Source: Moorella sp. UBA4076 (GTDB lineage Bacteria > Bacillota > DSM-521 > Neomoorellales > Neomoorellaceae). Taken from it: 7,506 nucleotides of DNA. Positions 1-5,495 of this stretch are shown piece by piece. The position numbers and the translations under genes are program-made. Each line of letters opens with the position of its first letter. Within the stretch, counting starts at the first letter, position 1. Under the pieces are notes generated by a model. The model worked only from the letters and a program-made list of their open reading frames with translations. It was not told the DNA's origin and did no database searches. The stretch spans positions 10,592-18,097 of the forward strand of contig DFYS01000106.1 in assembly GCA_002383405.1 (NCBI GenBank). Reading direction: 5' to 3'.

Positions 1-25
1 GGGATGGAAGGGAAGGCCCGAAAAA

Positions 26-54
26 TTGATCCCGATTTAATCTAAGTGTAAATA
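26..54 (+). promoter_or_regulatory. Possible sigma-A promoter upstream of the tctC remnant
   Basis: TTGATC at 26-31 and TAAATA at 49-54 are separated by 17 bases. The -35 matches the consensus at four positions, but the -10 only at three. It lies just ahead of a strong SD (GAGGAGGT at 62-69) and is the best candidate in the short upstream stretch. The true promoter may lie before the window. Confidence 0.3.
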
Positions 55-75
55 ACAAAACGAGGAGGTACAAGA

Positions 76-465
76 ATGCTGCGTTTACCTAAAAAATCAA
101 TGCTGATTATGGCTCTTCTGGTAGTTGCCGCGCTGTTTATTACTGCCTGCGGGCAGAAGCAGCAGCAATCCGGTCAGGATAAAACCGATACGGTTACAGC
201 GTCAAAGTATCCCGAAAAGGAAATTACGTTGATTTGTCCCTGGTCGTCGGGTGGCTCAAGTGATCTGCTTGATCGTGCTTTAGCCCAGTCAGCAAACAAA
301 ATTTTACCCAAACCTGTGGTGGGAAAAGGACTAATAATACCATTGCTGTTGCTGCCGAGCAGAAATAAAGGGCCCGCTTCGATCTTCTCCTGTAAAGGAG
401 AAGTACTCTTTTCAACCAATAATGGGAACAAAGTTCCATATATAAAACTTATGGGGGTTATATAA
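76..465 (+). pseudogene. Truncated, frameshifted TctC-family substrate-binding lipoprotein
   Basis: The first 80 or so residues look like a tripartite tricarboxylate transporter (TTT) solute receptor. There is a basic start, a hydrophobic segment and a lipobox I-T-A-C with the lipidated Cys at residue 25. A Q/K/S-rich linker follows, then the family start YPEKEITLICPW with the glycine/serine ligand loop (GGSSD, residues 59-63). After PVV (residues 80-82) the reading frame stops making sense. The expected continuation is found in another frame at 330-365, reading TNNTIAVAAEQK, and ends at a TAA at 366-368. So there is an indel near 318-330, and the remaining roughly 200 codons of a normal receptor of about 320-340 residues are missing. 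The 129-residue open frame that reaches the next gene is accidental downstream of the shift. The SD GAGGAGGT with 6-nt spacing shows the start was real. The TAA overlaps the next ATG by one base. A short lipoprotein might still be made, but it could not bind ligand as a full receptor. Confidence 0.8.
384..403 (+). terminator. Hairpin with 8-bp perfect stem and GTAA loop inside the tctC remnant
   Basis: CTTCTCCT at 384-391 pairs perfectly with AGGAGAAG at 396-403 around a GTAA tetraloop of the stable GNRA type. The downstream stretch TACTCTTTTC is only moderately T-rich, so this may be a weak or attenuating terminator, or a leader structure for the next gene. The 3' arm contains AGGAG but is too far from the ATG at 465 to act as its SD. 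Confidence 0.35.
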
Positions 466-1361
466 TGAGCTACAAAAAGTTAGAAGGTATTATTGCTGCA
501 ACTGTGACGCCAGTTAACGAAGCCGGGCAGCTAAATGTCGAGGGAATAGTGAAACTCACCCACTTCTTAATCGCCAAGGGTATTCATGGCCTTTTTCCCT
601 GTGGCTCCACCGGTGAAGGCATTCTTTTATCGACCGATGAACGTAAACAGGTAGCGGAGATTACCGTCAAAGAAACAGCCGGGCGGGTACCGGTAGTCAT
701 CCATACCGGCTCTATTAACCTAACGGAAGCAATCGAACTTACCGCCCATGCCCGGGAAATCGGTGCCGACGGAGCGGCACTAATTCCGCCCTACTATTAC
801 AGTATCGATGAAATGACGATGCTGGATTACTACCGTACCGTTGCCAGGCAGGCACCCGATTTCCCTATGTACATTTACAATATCCCGGTCAATGTTAAGA
901 ATGCTGTTTCCCCCCGGGTTGTGGCCCAGTTGCAATCTGAGTTTCCTAATATTGTCGGCATCAAAGATAGTAGCATGGATTTTATGAACTTCATTAACTT
1001 CCGCGAGGCCGTACCGGATGATTTTTGTATCCTCATGGGTAACGACGCCCAGATCTATGCCAGCCTTTTAATGGGCGGCAGCGGCGCGGTAGCGGCTACG
1101 GCAACGGCTTTTCCCGAACCGGTGGTGGAGATTTATGAAAGCCTAAAGGCTGGCGACAGGGAAAGGGCTTTAAAAGCTCAGGACCTGGTCATCAAATTGC
1201 GGGCTATATTCAGGGGTTATACCCACATCGCTCCCTACAAAAAAGCCCTGGAGTTCCGGGGTATAAACGCTGGCGTACCCCATAGCCCCCTGCGGCCCTT
1301 GACTGCAGAGGAAAGTAAAAAGTTGAAAGAACAGTTGGAGGCATTGAACTTACCATTTTAA
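465..1361 (+). CDS. DapA/NAL-superfamily lyase or aldolase (not a typical lysine-pathway DapA)
   Basis: A 298-residue class I aldolase-fold enzyme with the superfamily marks in order: the pyruvate-binding loop GSTGE (47-51), the tyrosine run YYY (110-112), the catalytic Tyr in YNIP (Y138) and the Schiff-base Lys in GIKDSS (K167). The length is normal for the family. True dihydrodipicolinate synthases have YNVPSRTG, whose Arg holds the carboxylate of aspartate semialdehyde. Here the equivalent stretch is YNIPVNVK, with Asn143 at the Arg position, so lysine biosynthesis is unlikely. The GST in place of GTT also resembles N-acetylneuraminate lyase and 2-keto-3-deoxy-acid aldolases or dehydratases. 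Such enzymes often sit beside TTT transporters, and here a TctC remnant directly precedes it, so breakdown of a 2-oxo or aldonic acid is my inference; the substrate is unknown. The start is supported by GGGGG at 453-457 with a 7-nt spacer. The enzyme is cytosolic and probably a tetramer, as is usual for the family. Confidence 0.88.
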   Translation: MSYKKLEGIIAATVTPVNEAGQLNVEGIVKLTHFLIAKGIHGLFPCGSTGEGILLSTDERKQVAEITVKETAGRVPVVIHTGSINLTEAIELTAHAREIGADGAALIPPYYYSIDEMTMLDYYRTVARQAPDFPMYIYNIPVNVKNAVSPRVVAQLQSEFPNIVGIKDSSMDFMNFINFREAVPDDFCILMGNDAQIYASLLMGGSGAVAATATAFPEPVVEIYESLKAGDRERALKAQDLVIKLRAIFRGYTHIAPYKKALEFRGINAGVPHSPLRPLTAEESKKLKEQLEALNLPF

Positions 1362-1392
1362 GCACGGATGTCCGCTATTACGACAAACCTTA

Positions 1393-1421
1393 GCCCCGGC
1401 GGGTCAAAAACCTGCCGGGGC
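1393..1421. terminator. GC-rich hairpin between convergent genes
   Basis: GCCCCGGCGGGT (1393-1404) pairs with ACCTGCCGGGGC (1410-1421) around CAAAA, a 12-bp stem with one G-T wobble. It lies 31 bases after the lyase stop and between two genes that converge, so it probably ends transcription from the left. The T-tract is poor (CATGCTGTGTTTGTG), hence moderate confidence. Its GCCCCGGCG arm resembles the hairpins at 3826 and 5061. Confidence 0.6.
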
Positions 1422-1474
1422 CATGCTGTGTTTGTGTAGCAACCATTCGGCATCCAGGGTCTTCGGCAATTTTT

Positions 1475-1885
1475 TTATAGGGTATTATCTGCCAGCTTAG
1501 TGACTAAATCGTCAAGATGCTGCAGGTATTTTTTACCTTGTTTGATATATTCCTGGACATCTTCCCGGGGAAAGTTTTTATCCTTGTAATCAGCTTCCGC
1601 CCTGGCCGTTTGCAGGTCATGGAGAAACCGTCCTATTTCCCTGGGTAGCAGCCCTTCTTTTACGTAGATGCGGTTAACCTCGCCTATTACTGCGGCATGT
1701 TTGGTGGGGATTTTAGGCTGGAAAGCAAGAAGGGCCAGGCAGGCGCGGTAAAAAGCATAATAAATCCGATTAACCGCGCTGGGGTATTTTTCGCCTTTGA
1801 AAGCCCATTCAGCTTCATCCCAAGCTTCCCAGGCCTTTTCTATCTTGGTCCGGGCATACAATATTTTCAGTCCAATATCACTCAT
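1475..1885 (-). CDS. HEPN-domain protein of MNT/HEPN module 1
   Basis: A 136-residue, helix-rich protein with the PF05168-type HEPN pattern: an amphipathic first helix, then AVNRIYYAFYRACLALL (about 37-53), a His in the following loop (H63), and RAEADY (95-100) in the third helix. HEPN proteins paired with minimal nucleotidyltransferases act as toxins (RNases) or as partners of the transferase. The catalytic HEPN signature R-X4-6-H is met only formally, by R82-X6-H89 in PREIGRFLH. I am not sure this is the active-site position, so RNase activity is uncertain. The ATG overlaps the TGA of the upstream nucleotidyltransferase gene (ATGA, 1885-1882), which implies translational coupling and near-equal expression. 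A modest SD (AAGGA, 1901-1897) lies 11 bases away. The protein should be cytosolic and act as a complex with its MNT partner. Confidence 0.82.
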   Translation of the reverse strand: MSDIGLKILYARTKIEKAWEAWDEAEWAFKGEKYPSAVNRIYYAFYRACLALLAFQPKIPTKHAAVIGEVNRIYVKEGLLPREIGRFLHDLQTARAEADYKDKNFPREDVQEYIKQGKKYLQHLDDLVTKLADNTL

Positions 1886-2211
1886 AGAACTTTAATTCCT
1901 TCCCGGCTAATATTCTGGTAAAAAGGTCCCGCCCGAAATAAAGGAGATTGAAATTCCTGGAGATCATATGCCAGGGCGATTAACGGGATATCTTCCTGCA
2001 AGCTAATTTCGTAAGCTTCGTCAATGATATTGGCCCGGATTTTCCTGTCGAGCTTTTCGGCGACCACAAGGACATCAATATCCGAACCGGGTTCATAATC
2101 GCCTCTGGCCTGGGAACCGAATAAGATAACTGATTTCACCGGGAGGTTTCTTTTCCTTAAGATATTTGCGTACGATTTAACAATATCTAAAGCTTTTTTG
2201 TTGGGAGCCAT
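1882..2211 (-). CDS. Minimal nucleotidyltransferase (MNT) of module 1
   Basis: A 109-residue protein with the pol-beta nucleotidyltransferase signature FGSQARGDYEPGSDIDVLVV. The GS pair is at residues 32-33 and the metal-binding Asp residues at 44 and 46. The usual third acidic residue of the core is not obvious: the matching strand reads IPLIALAY. Transfer activity is therefore probable but not proven. In known MNT/HEPN modules this protein is the antitoxin and can modify the HEPN toxin with nucleotides. I chose the ATG at 2211 because GGAGG (2226-2222) stands 10 bases before it. In-frame upstream starts (TTG at 2256, ATG at 2244) have no SD and would add a non-homologous-looking tail. The gene is first in the two-gene operon and overlaps the HEPN gene by 4 nt. 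Confidence 0.85.
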   Translation of the reverse strand: MAPNKKALDIVKSYANILRKRNLPVKSVILFGSQARGDYEPGSDIDVLVVAEKLDRKIRANIIDEAYEISLQEDIPLIALAYDLQEFQSPLFRAGPFYQNISREGIKVL

Positions 2212-2276
2212 AAGACTATCGCCTCCAGCGAAATTAAGGCGCATTTTTCTATACAAAAATTACCATGCGTAATAGT

Positions 2277-2305
2277 ATAGTACCATATGCTAGCATGAAA
2301 AGCAA
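2277..2305 (-). promoter_or_regulatory. Candidate promoter of MNT/HEPN module 1
   Basis: On the minus strand TTGCTT (2305-2300) and TACTAT (2282-2277) are spaced 17 bases apart. The match is 3 of 6 for the -35 and 4 of 6 for the -10. The predicted transcript start falls about 60 bases before the MNT start. The spacer contains the palindrome at 2287-2296, a natural place for an autorepressor. Confidence 0.4.
2287..2296. promoter_or_regulatory. Perfect 10-bp palindrome ATGCTAGCAT, possible operator
   Basis: ATGCTAGCAT is identical on both strands and lies between the predicted -35 and -10 of the module 1 operon. Toxin-antitoxin operons are commonly autoregulated, so an operator role is reasonable. 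A 10-bp palindrome can also arise by chance; no second copy was seen. Confidence 0.35.
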
Positions 2306-2325
2306 CGGGTAGTAGCCATCACCTA

Positions 2326-2354
2326 TTGTCCCCATCCAGCCGGCGTGGTAGAAT
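2326..2354 (+). promoter_or_regulatory. Sigma-A-type promoter of the pRiA4b ORF-3-like gene
   Basis: TTGTCC (2326-2331) and TAGAAT (2349-2354) are 17 bases apart, matching the -35 at four and the -10 at five of six positions. Transcription would begin near 2361. That is after the ATG at 2355, so that ATG could not serve as a start from this promoter; the start at 2406 fits. Confidence 0.55.
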
Positions 2355-2405
2355 ATGGTCAAAGGGGAAGTAGAGACCAAAACCTGCCGGAGGGAAAGTT
2401 TGAGG

Positions 2406-3785
2406 ATGACGATTACACCGCGACTTAGAGTTAACGAAGAGGAACCTTCTCCGATCGTAAGGGACTTTGGATTATATACCGAATCCCTTTGCAACAACCG
2501 GACGCCGCTAACCCCCAAAAATCAGTATCTGGCTAAAAAACATCTTTACCAGATCAACCAGCTGATGAAGACTTTTGTCACGGACGATAACCCCAATTTA
2601 GACCAGCCTTCCTACCCGCTGCTTAATCTGTTTTACCACCTGGCGCTATCCGGGCAATTGTTCCGCAAGGTCCAGTCAAAAGGCGGCAGGTTTGAGCTGC
2701 AACCCACTGAGCGTTACCGAAGTTACCAGAGTCTAACGCCAGCGGAGAAATACTTTTCTTTATTGGAGACTTTATGGATTGATGTGGACTGGAATGAGCT
2801 TAACCCGGTCCGGTACCACGATGAGCCGGAAATGAATATCGGCAACGTTTTTAGATTTGTGAGCCAGCAAAAACTGGGACGAGTTATTGCAGTCAGTGTA
2901 AAAGAGGATCGATTATTAAAAAACCTCATGGATCAATTGGGTTACTACATCTTCTGCCTGTCATTTTATGGTTTTTGGGAGGCAACCAGGGATGAAGAAG
3001 CAATCGACACCCTCTTTTCCAAGTATGACTTCCGCGCTGCTACGCTGACCCCGTCCAGGTTTGGCGTGACCGTGGCCGGGATTCTGGCAACTACAAGGAA
3101 CCTTCCTTACTGGAATATTCCCAGCCGGAGGAGATACGGGGAAACCCGCGTGATCCCGGGCTCTCCCTTGCCCAGTCAAAACAGATACCGCCAGTTTCAG
3201 GAAATGATCAAAGAGTTCTCCAGGGGTAAAAGATATAGAATCAAGGGGAAGAAAGATAGAATAAGCAAGGAAGAGGAACCGGTGTACAAAGAAGAGCCGT
3301 TTATCCTGCCGTTTGCCGTCTTTTTTGCCCCCGGGGAACTTGAAACCTTCCTGCCGCGGGAACAGGTCGGGGTTGGCGGAAACTTTACTTTTAAAGTCTC
3401 GCTCAATAAAGTCTGGCGGCGGGTTAAGCTTTCGGCGCAGCATACTCTGGAAGATCTGCACCTTATTATCCAGGAAGCCTTTGAATTTAACAATGATCAT
3501 CTTTATTGCTTTTTCATGGATGGTAAACGCTGGTCCCGCAAAGCGTATTACTCTCCCGATGGTGATGGGGGTCCCTATGCGAATAGCATTACGCTTGGAG
3601 AGCTGGATCTGGAACCGGGACGGCAGATTTTGTATCTGTTTGACTATGGGGAAGAATGGTGCTTCAGGGTGATATTAGAGGATATAGCACAGGGAGATCC
3701 AGGGCTCCTAGAACCCGCGATTACTGAGCAGAGAGGAGAAGCTCCACCTCAATACCCTTTGGGGGATGATTGGGAGGATGAATAG
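2406..3785 (+). CDS. Protein with C-terminal plasmid pRiA4b ORF-3-like domain
   Basis: A 459-residue protein in two parts. Residues 1 to about 270 are a helical region that I do not recognise, rich in Tyr, Phe and Leu (for example NLFYHLALSGQLFRKV). A charged linker follows (about 271-291, RGKRYRIKGKKDR). The last 135 or so residues match the pRiA4b ORF-3 family: FTFKVSLNKVWRRVKLS at the domain start, AQHTLEDLHLIIQEAFEF, DHLYCFFMDG, LYLFDYGEEW in place of the common Y-D-F/Y-G-D-x-W motif, and GEAPPQYP near the end. The function of this family is unknown; it occurs on plasmids and in variable genome regions. The start is the ATG at 2406, preceded by GGAGGG (2389-2394); the promoter at 2326-2354 would initiate after the alternative ATG at 2355, which has no SD. 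The gene diverges from MNT/HEPN module 1 and converges on module 2, ending before the terminator at 3826. It could be an accessory of either pair, but no sequence evidence ties it to them beyond position. Confidence 0.85.
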   Translation: MTITPRLRVNEEEPSPIVRDFGLYTESLCNNRTPLTPKNQYLAKKHLYQINQLMKTFVTDDNPNLDQPSYPLLNLFYHLALSGQLFRKVQSKGGRFELQPTERYRSYQSLTPAEKYFSLLETLWIDVDWNELNPVRYHDEPEMNIGNVFRFVSQQKLGRVIAVSVKEDRLLKNLMDQLGYYIFCLSFYGFWEATRDEEAIDTLFSKYDFRAATLTPSRFGVTVAGILATTRNLPYWNIPSRRRYGETRVIPGSPLPSQNRYRQFQEMIKEFSRGKRYRIKGKKDRISKEEEPVYKEEPFILPFAVFFAPGELETFLPREQVGVGGNFTFKVSLNKVWRRVKLSAQHTLEDLHLIIQEAFEFNNDHLYCFFMDGKRWSRKAYYSPDGDGGPYANSITLGELDLEPGRQILYLFDYGEEWCFRVILEDIAQGDPGLLEPAITEQRGEAPPQYPLGDDWEDE

Positions 3786-3825
3786 GCGATGTTCCTACTT
3801 TTCCCAAGGAACAGGGATATACAGG

Positions 3826-3861
3826 CAGGCCCCGGCGAATAACTTCGGCGGGGCCTGTTTT
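3826..3861. terminator. Strong intrinsic terminator between convergent genes
   Basis: The arms at 3826-3839 and 3844-3857 pair over 14 positions, with a single G-G mismatch (3835/3848) and a TAAC loop, followed by TTTT at 3858-3861. It ends the plus-strand pRiA4b-like gene. It also lies after the stop of the minus-strand HEPN gene, but the minus-strand side is less T-rich. Its 26-base core is nearly identical to the hairpin at 5066-5091. Confidence 0.85.
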
Positions 3862-3916
3862 ACTCCACTCCGGGCTGTGCTACCGCCCACTCATATAACT
3901 TTAATCCCTTCACGGT

Positions 3917-4402
3917 TTATTGCCTTTTTTGCCCTACCATTTCAAGGAAAGAAAGGAACCTTTCAATCTCCATTTTAGCGTCATTGAAAACCTGCTCCAA
4001 GTTATCCACTAAAGGCTCGATGCGGGTAGGGGAGAGATGGAAAGTGTATACATTCCTAACAACATGACGAAAACCACGATATTCATCCAGGCTGCTCCGT
4101 GTTTCTCGTGAAAGGACGGGCGGTCGAACTCTTTCAATTTCAACCGCCATCTGCCGCAATAGCTCCTGATGCCAGTTCTCTCCTTCCGGTTTGCTCTGTT
4201 CGATATTAACAGCGACTAATTCGAAGATCCTCTCCAGCCCCGTGTAAAAACTATGGAGGTTAAAGGCCACACAGTCCAGATAAAAATCATCGCCTGTTTT
4301 GTTACAGCGTTCCCACCCGGTTTTGGCGCGGTTGACAGCTCTTTGGATTTCAGCGAGTTCTTCTCGTATCCTGCCGATCAGGGTAAGATTTTGCTTATTC
4401 AT
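3917..4402 (-). CDS. HepT-like HEPN ribonuclease of module 2
   Basis: A 161-residue helical protein of the larger HepT-like type. The stretch FRHVVRNVYTFHL (111-123) carries R116-X5-H122, the R-X4-6-H signature of HEPN RNases, placed before the final helix as in known HepT toxins. Earlier helices include IREELAEIQRAVNRAK (12-27) and LDCVAFNLHSFYTGLERIFELVA (42-64), the latter typical of this subfamily. By family knowledge this is the toxin, cleaving RNA as a dimer, and the adjacent MNT is its antitoxin. The start codon overlaps the MNT stop (ATGA, 4402-4399), and AAGGG stands 6 bases before the ATG. It is only distantly like the module 1 HEPN protein: length, motif position and flanking helices differ, so these are not a recent duplication. 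Confidence 0.85.
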   Translation of the reverse strand: MNKQNLTLIGRIREELAEIQRAVNRAKTGWERCNKTGDDFYLDCVAFNLHSFYTGLERIFELVAVNIEQSKPEGENWHQELLRQMAVEIERVRPPVLSRETRSSLDEYRGFRHVVRNVYTFHLSPTRIEPLVDNLEQVFNDAKMEIERFLSFLEMVGQKRQ

Positions 4403-4830
4403 ATCTCTATCCCTTCACTTTCGATAGCCCGGCGTAGGGACTCCCGGCAGTCTGCCGGATCGACCAAATCAACCTTAAATTTCGCGCTCAAGCCCGTCAC
4501 TGCCCCTACAGCCGCGTAAAACCGTTCGTCAGGGATACCCCAGACCGACAGGTCGACATCAGACCAGCGTGTAAACCGGGAACGGTCGATAAGGGAACCG
4601 AAGACCACCACTTTTTTAGCAGAGTATACTCTTCTTAAGATAACCGCAGCTCTTTTCGCTACTTGCCAGGCTTCCTGATAACGCTCGGCTAGATATATGT
4701 CGTCAGGCGAAAAACTGTCAGCAAAAACCAGGGGATATTTTTTTGCGTAATAAGCAGCCAGTTCCTCGGGTTGAGTATCCAATTCAGCTCCCCCCTCGAC
4801 AATTAAGTTCATACCAAATGCTTTCTGCAA
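4399..4830 (-). CDS. Nucleotidyltransferase (MNT antitoxin) of module 2
   Basis: Up to 143 residues, with an N-terminal helical part (about 20-70) and a pol-beta nucleotidyltransferase core: VVVFGSL with GS at 78-79, WSDVDLSVWG with Asp91 and Asp93, and a third acid in KFKVDLVD (Asp121). All three metal-binding carboxylates appear present, unlike in module 1, so catalysis (NMP transfer to the partner HEPN toxin, as known for some MNT/HepT pairs) is plausible. The start is uncertain. TTG at 4830 has GGGG 8 bases upstream; ATG at 4812 has no SD; TTG at 4782 has a strong AGGGGGGAG 5 bases upstream and would remove 16 residues without touching the core. The gene is first in a two-gene minus-strand operon, overlapping the HepT-like gene by 4 nt. 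Confidence 0.82.
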   Translation of the reverse strand: MQKAFGMNLIVEGGAELDTQPEELAAYYAKKYPLVFADSFSPDDIYLAERYQEAWQVAKRAAVILRRVYSAKKVVVFGSLIDRSRFTRWSDVDLSVWGIPDERFYAAVGAVTGLSAKFKVDLVDPADCRESLRRAIESEGIEI

Positions 4831-5060
4831 CCATTTTACCCCAGGCCCGTCAGTTTATCAATATAACCTTATTTCGCTGGACGAGAGCTCCAACCTTTAA
4901 AAGAAATTCAGGCTGGTTATAAGGTATTTGCGAAGATGTTCGGAAGTAAGGGCCTGTTGTCTCTACTCCAGGCGAGTACTAGAGTACTAAAGAGGATGTA
5001 AACTATCAGGATAAGCCTGGGGGCATCTGCCCGTAGGTTTTCAGAGGCAATTTCTATAAA
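4831..5060. other. Non-coding stretch upstream of module 2
   Basis: No credible gene on either strand. On the minus strand TATATT near 4860 could be a -10 for the module 2 operon, but I found no convincing -35. It holds the tandem octamer at 4974-4989 and a small hairpin GGGC-ATCT-GCCC around 5020-5035. No known riboswitch or RNA family was recognised. Confidence 0.5.
4974..4989. repeat. Perfect tandem octamer (GAGTACTA)2
   Basis: Two adjacent exact copies of GAGTACTA. Each contains the palindrome AGTACT, so this is a pair of identical symmetric sites with centres 8 bp apart. It could be a protein-binding site or chance; no gene start lies close by. Confidence 0.5.
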
Positions 5061-5098
5061 AGTAAGCCCCGGCGAATGAATTCGGCGGGGCTTGCTTT
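5061..5098. terminator. Terminator of the TSUP/DUF1634 operon, probably bidirectional
   Basis: The arms 5061-5076 and 5081-5096 form a 16-position stem with one G-G mismatch, one G-T wobble and a TGAA loop. It starts right after the stop of the minus-strand DUF1634 gene. On the minus strand the stem is followed by TTTT; on the plus strand by TTTATT. The core at 5066-5091 matches 3829-3854 at 24 of 26 positions, in the same orientation. Confidence 0.85.
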
Positions 5099-5104
5099 AT
5101 TCCG

Positions 5105-5491
5105 CTATTCCGCTTTCCCCAGGAAAAGGCTCAACAGCAGCATCAACAAAACGTAGGCGGAGATGAGGGTGTAGTTATAATCGCGCCGTAAAAAGAAGGC
5201 GGCGATGGAGGCGGCCACCCAGAAGATAGGTGTGGCGAGGAGGATAAGCAGGCCTAACTCGATGATGGCAAAGGATTTGAGCTCTATCAGGCCATATAAA
5301 ACCTGGGCGATGCTGGTGGGGAAGGTATCGGCCGGGTAGCCGCTCTGGCCGGTGACCAGCAGCAGTATCAGGCCGCTGGCGGTAACAATCGAGCTGATAA
5401 TCACGCCGACCCGCAGCGCCAGGCTGATTAAGTCTTCGACCATAAAAGACGGCCTGGCAGCCGTTTGTTTTTGCTCGTTGCTTAAAGCCAC
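5105..5491 (-). CDS. DUF1634 family membrane protein, TSUP partner
   Basis: A 128-residue protein with three predicted membrane segments (about 18-47, 72-101 and 107-125). It shows DUF1634 features: VEDLISLALRVGVIISS at the start of the first segment, a short outer loop, then LGLLILLATPIFWVAASIAAFFLRRDYNYTLIS and a closing LLLSLFLGK. In many Firmicutes and archaea this family is encoded directly after a TauE/SafE (TSUP) exporter, as here, and is thought to be a subunit or helper; its exact role is not established. The start is GTG at 5491, with GGGGGT 6 bases upstream. It begins 4 bases after the TSUP stop, so the two genes are co-transcribed and probably translationally linked. The terminator at 5061-5098 ends the operon. 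Confidence 0.85.
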   Translation of the reverse strand: MALSNEQKQTAARPSFMVEDLISLALRVGVIISSIVTASGLILLLVTGQSGYPADTFPTSIAQVLYGLIELKSFAIIELGLLILLATPIFWVAASIAAFFLRRDYNYTLISAYVLLMLLLSLFLGKAE

Positions 5492-5495
5492 AGGC

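Noticed and set aside
465..1361. Lysine-biosynthesis DapA
   Set aside because: The DHDPS arginine is absent and there are no lysine-pathway neighbours.
2212..2256. N-terminal extension of the module 1 MNT (starts at 2256 or 2244)
   Set aside because: No SD for these starts, whereas GGAGG serves the ATG at 2211; the extra residues do not look like the family.
2961..3500. Open frame of 179 codons on the minus strand inside the pRiA4b-like gene
   Set aside because: It lies wholly within a well-supported plus-strand gene, has no SD and shows no recognisable family; its Pro/Ser/Arg-rich product is typical of an antisense shadow.
3766..3978. Short plus-strand open frame across the terminator
   Set aside because: It runs through a strong terminator hairpin and into the end of the HepT-like gene, with no homology or conserved motif.
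4861..5060. Riboswitch or T-box leader
   Set aside because: Several small hairpins, but no motif of a known class, and no gene start follows on the plus strand.
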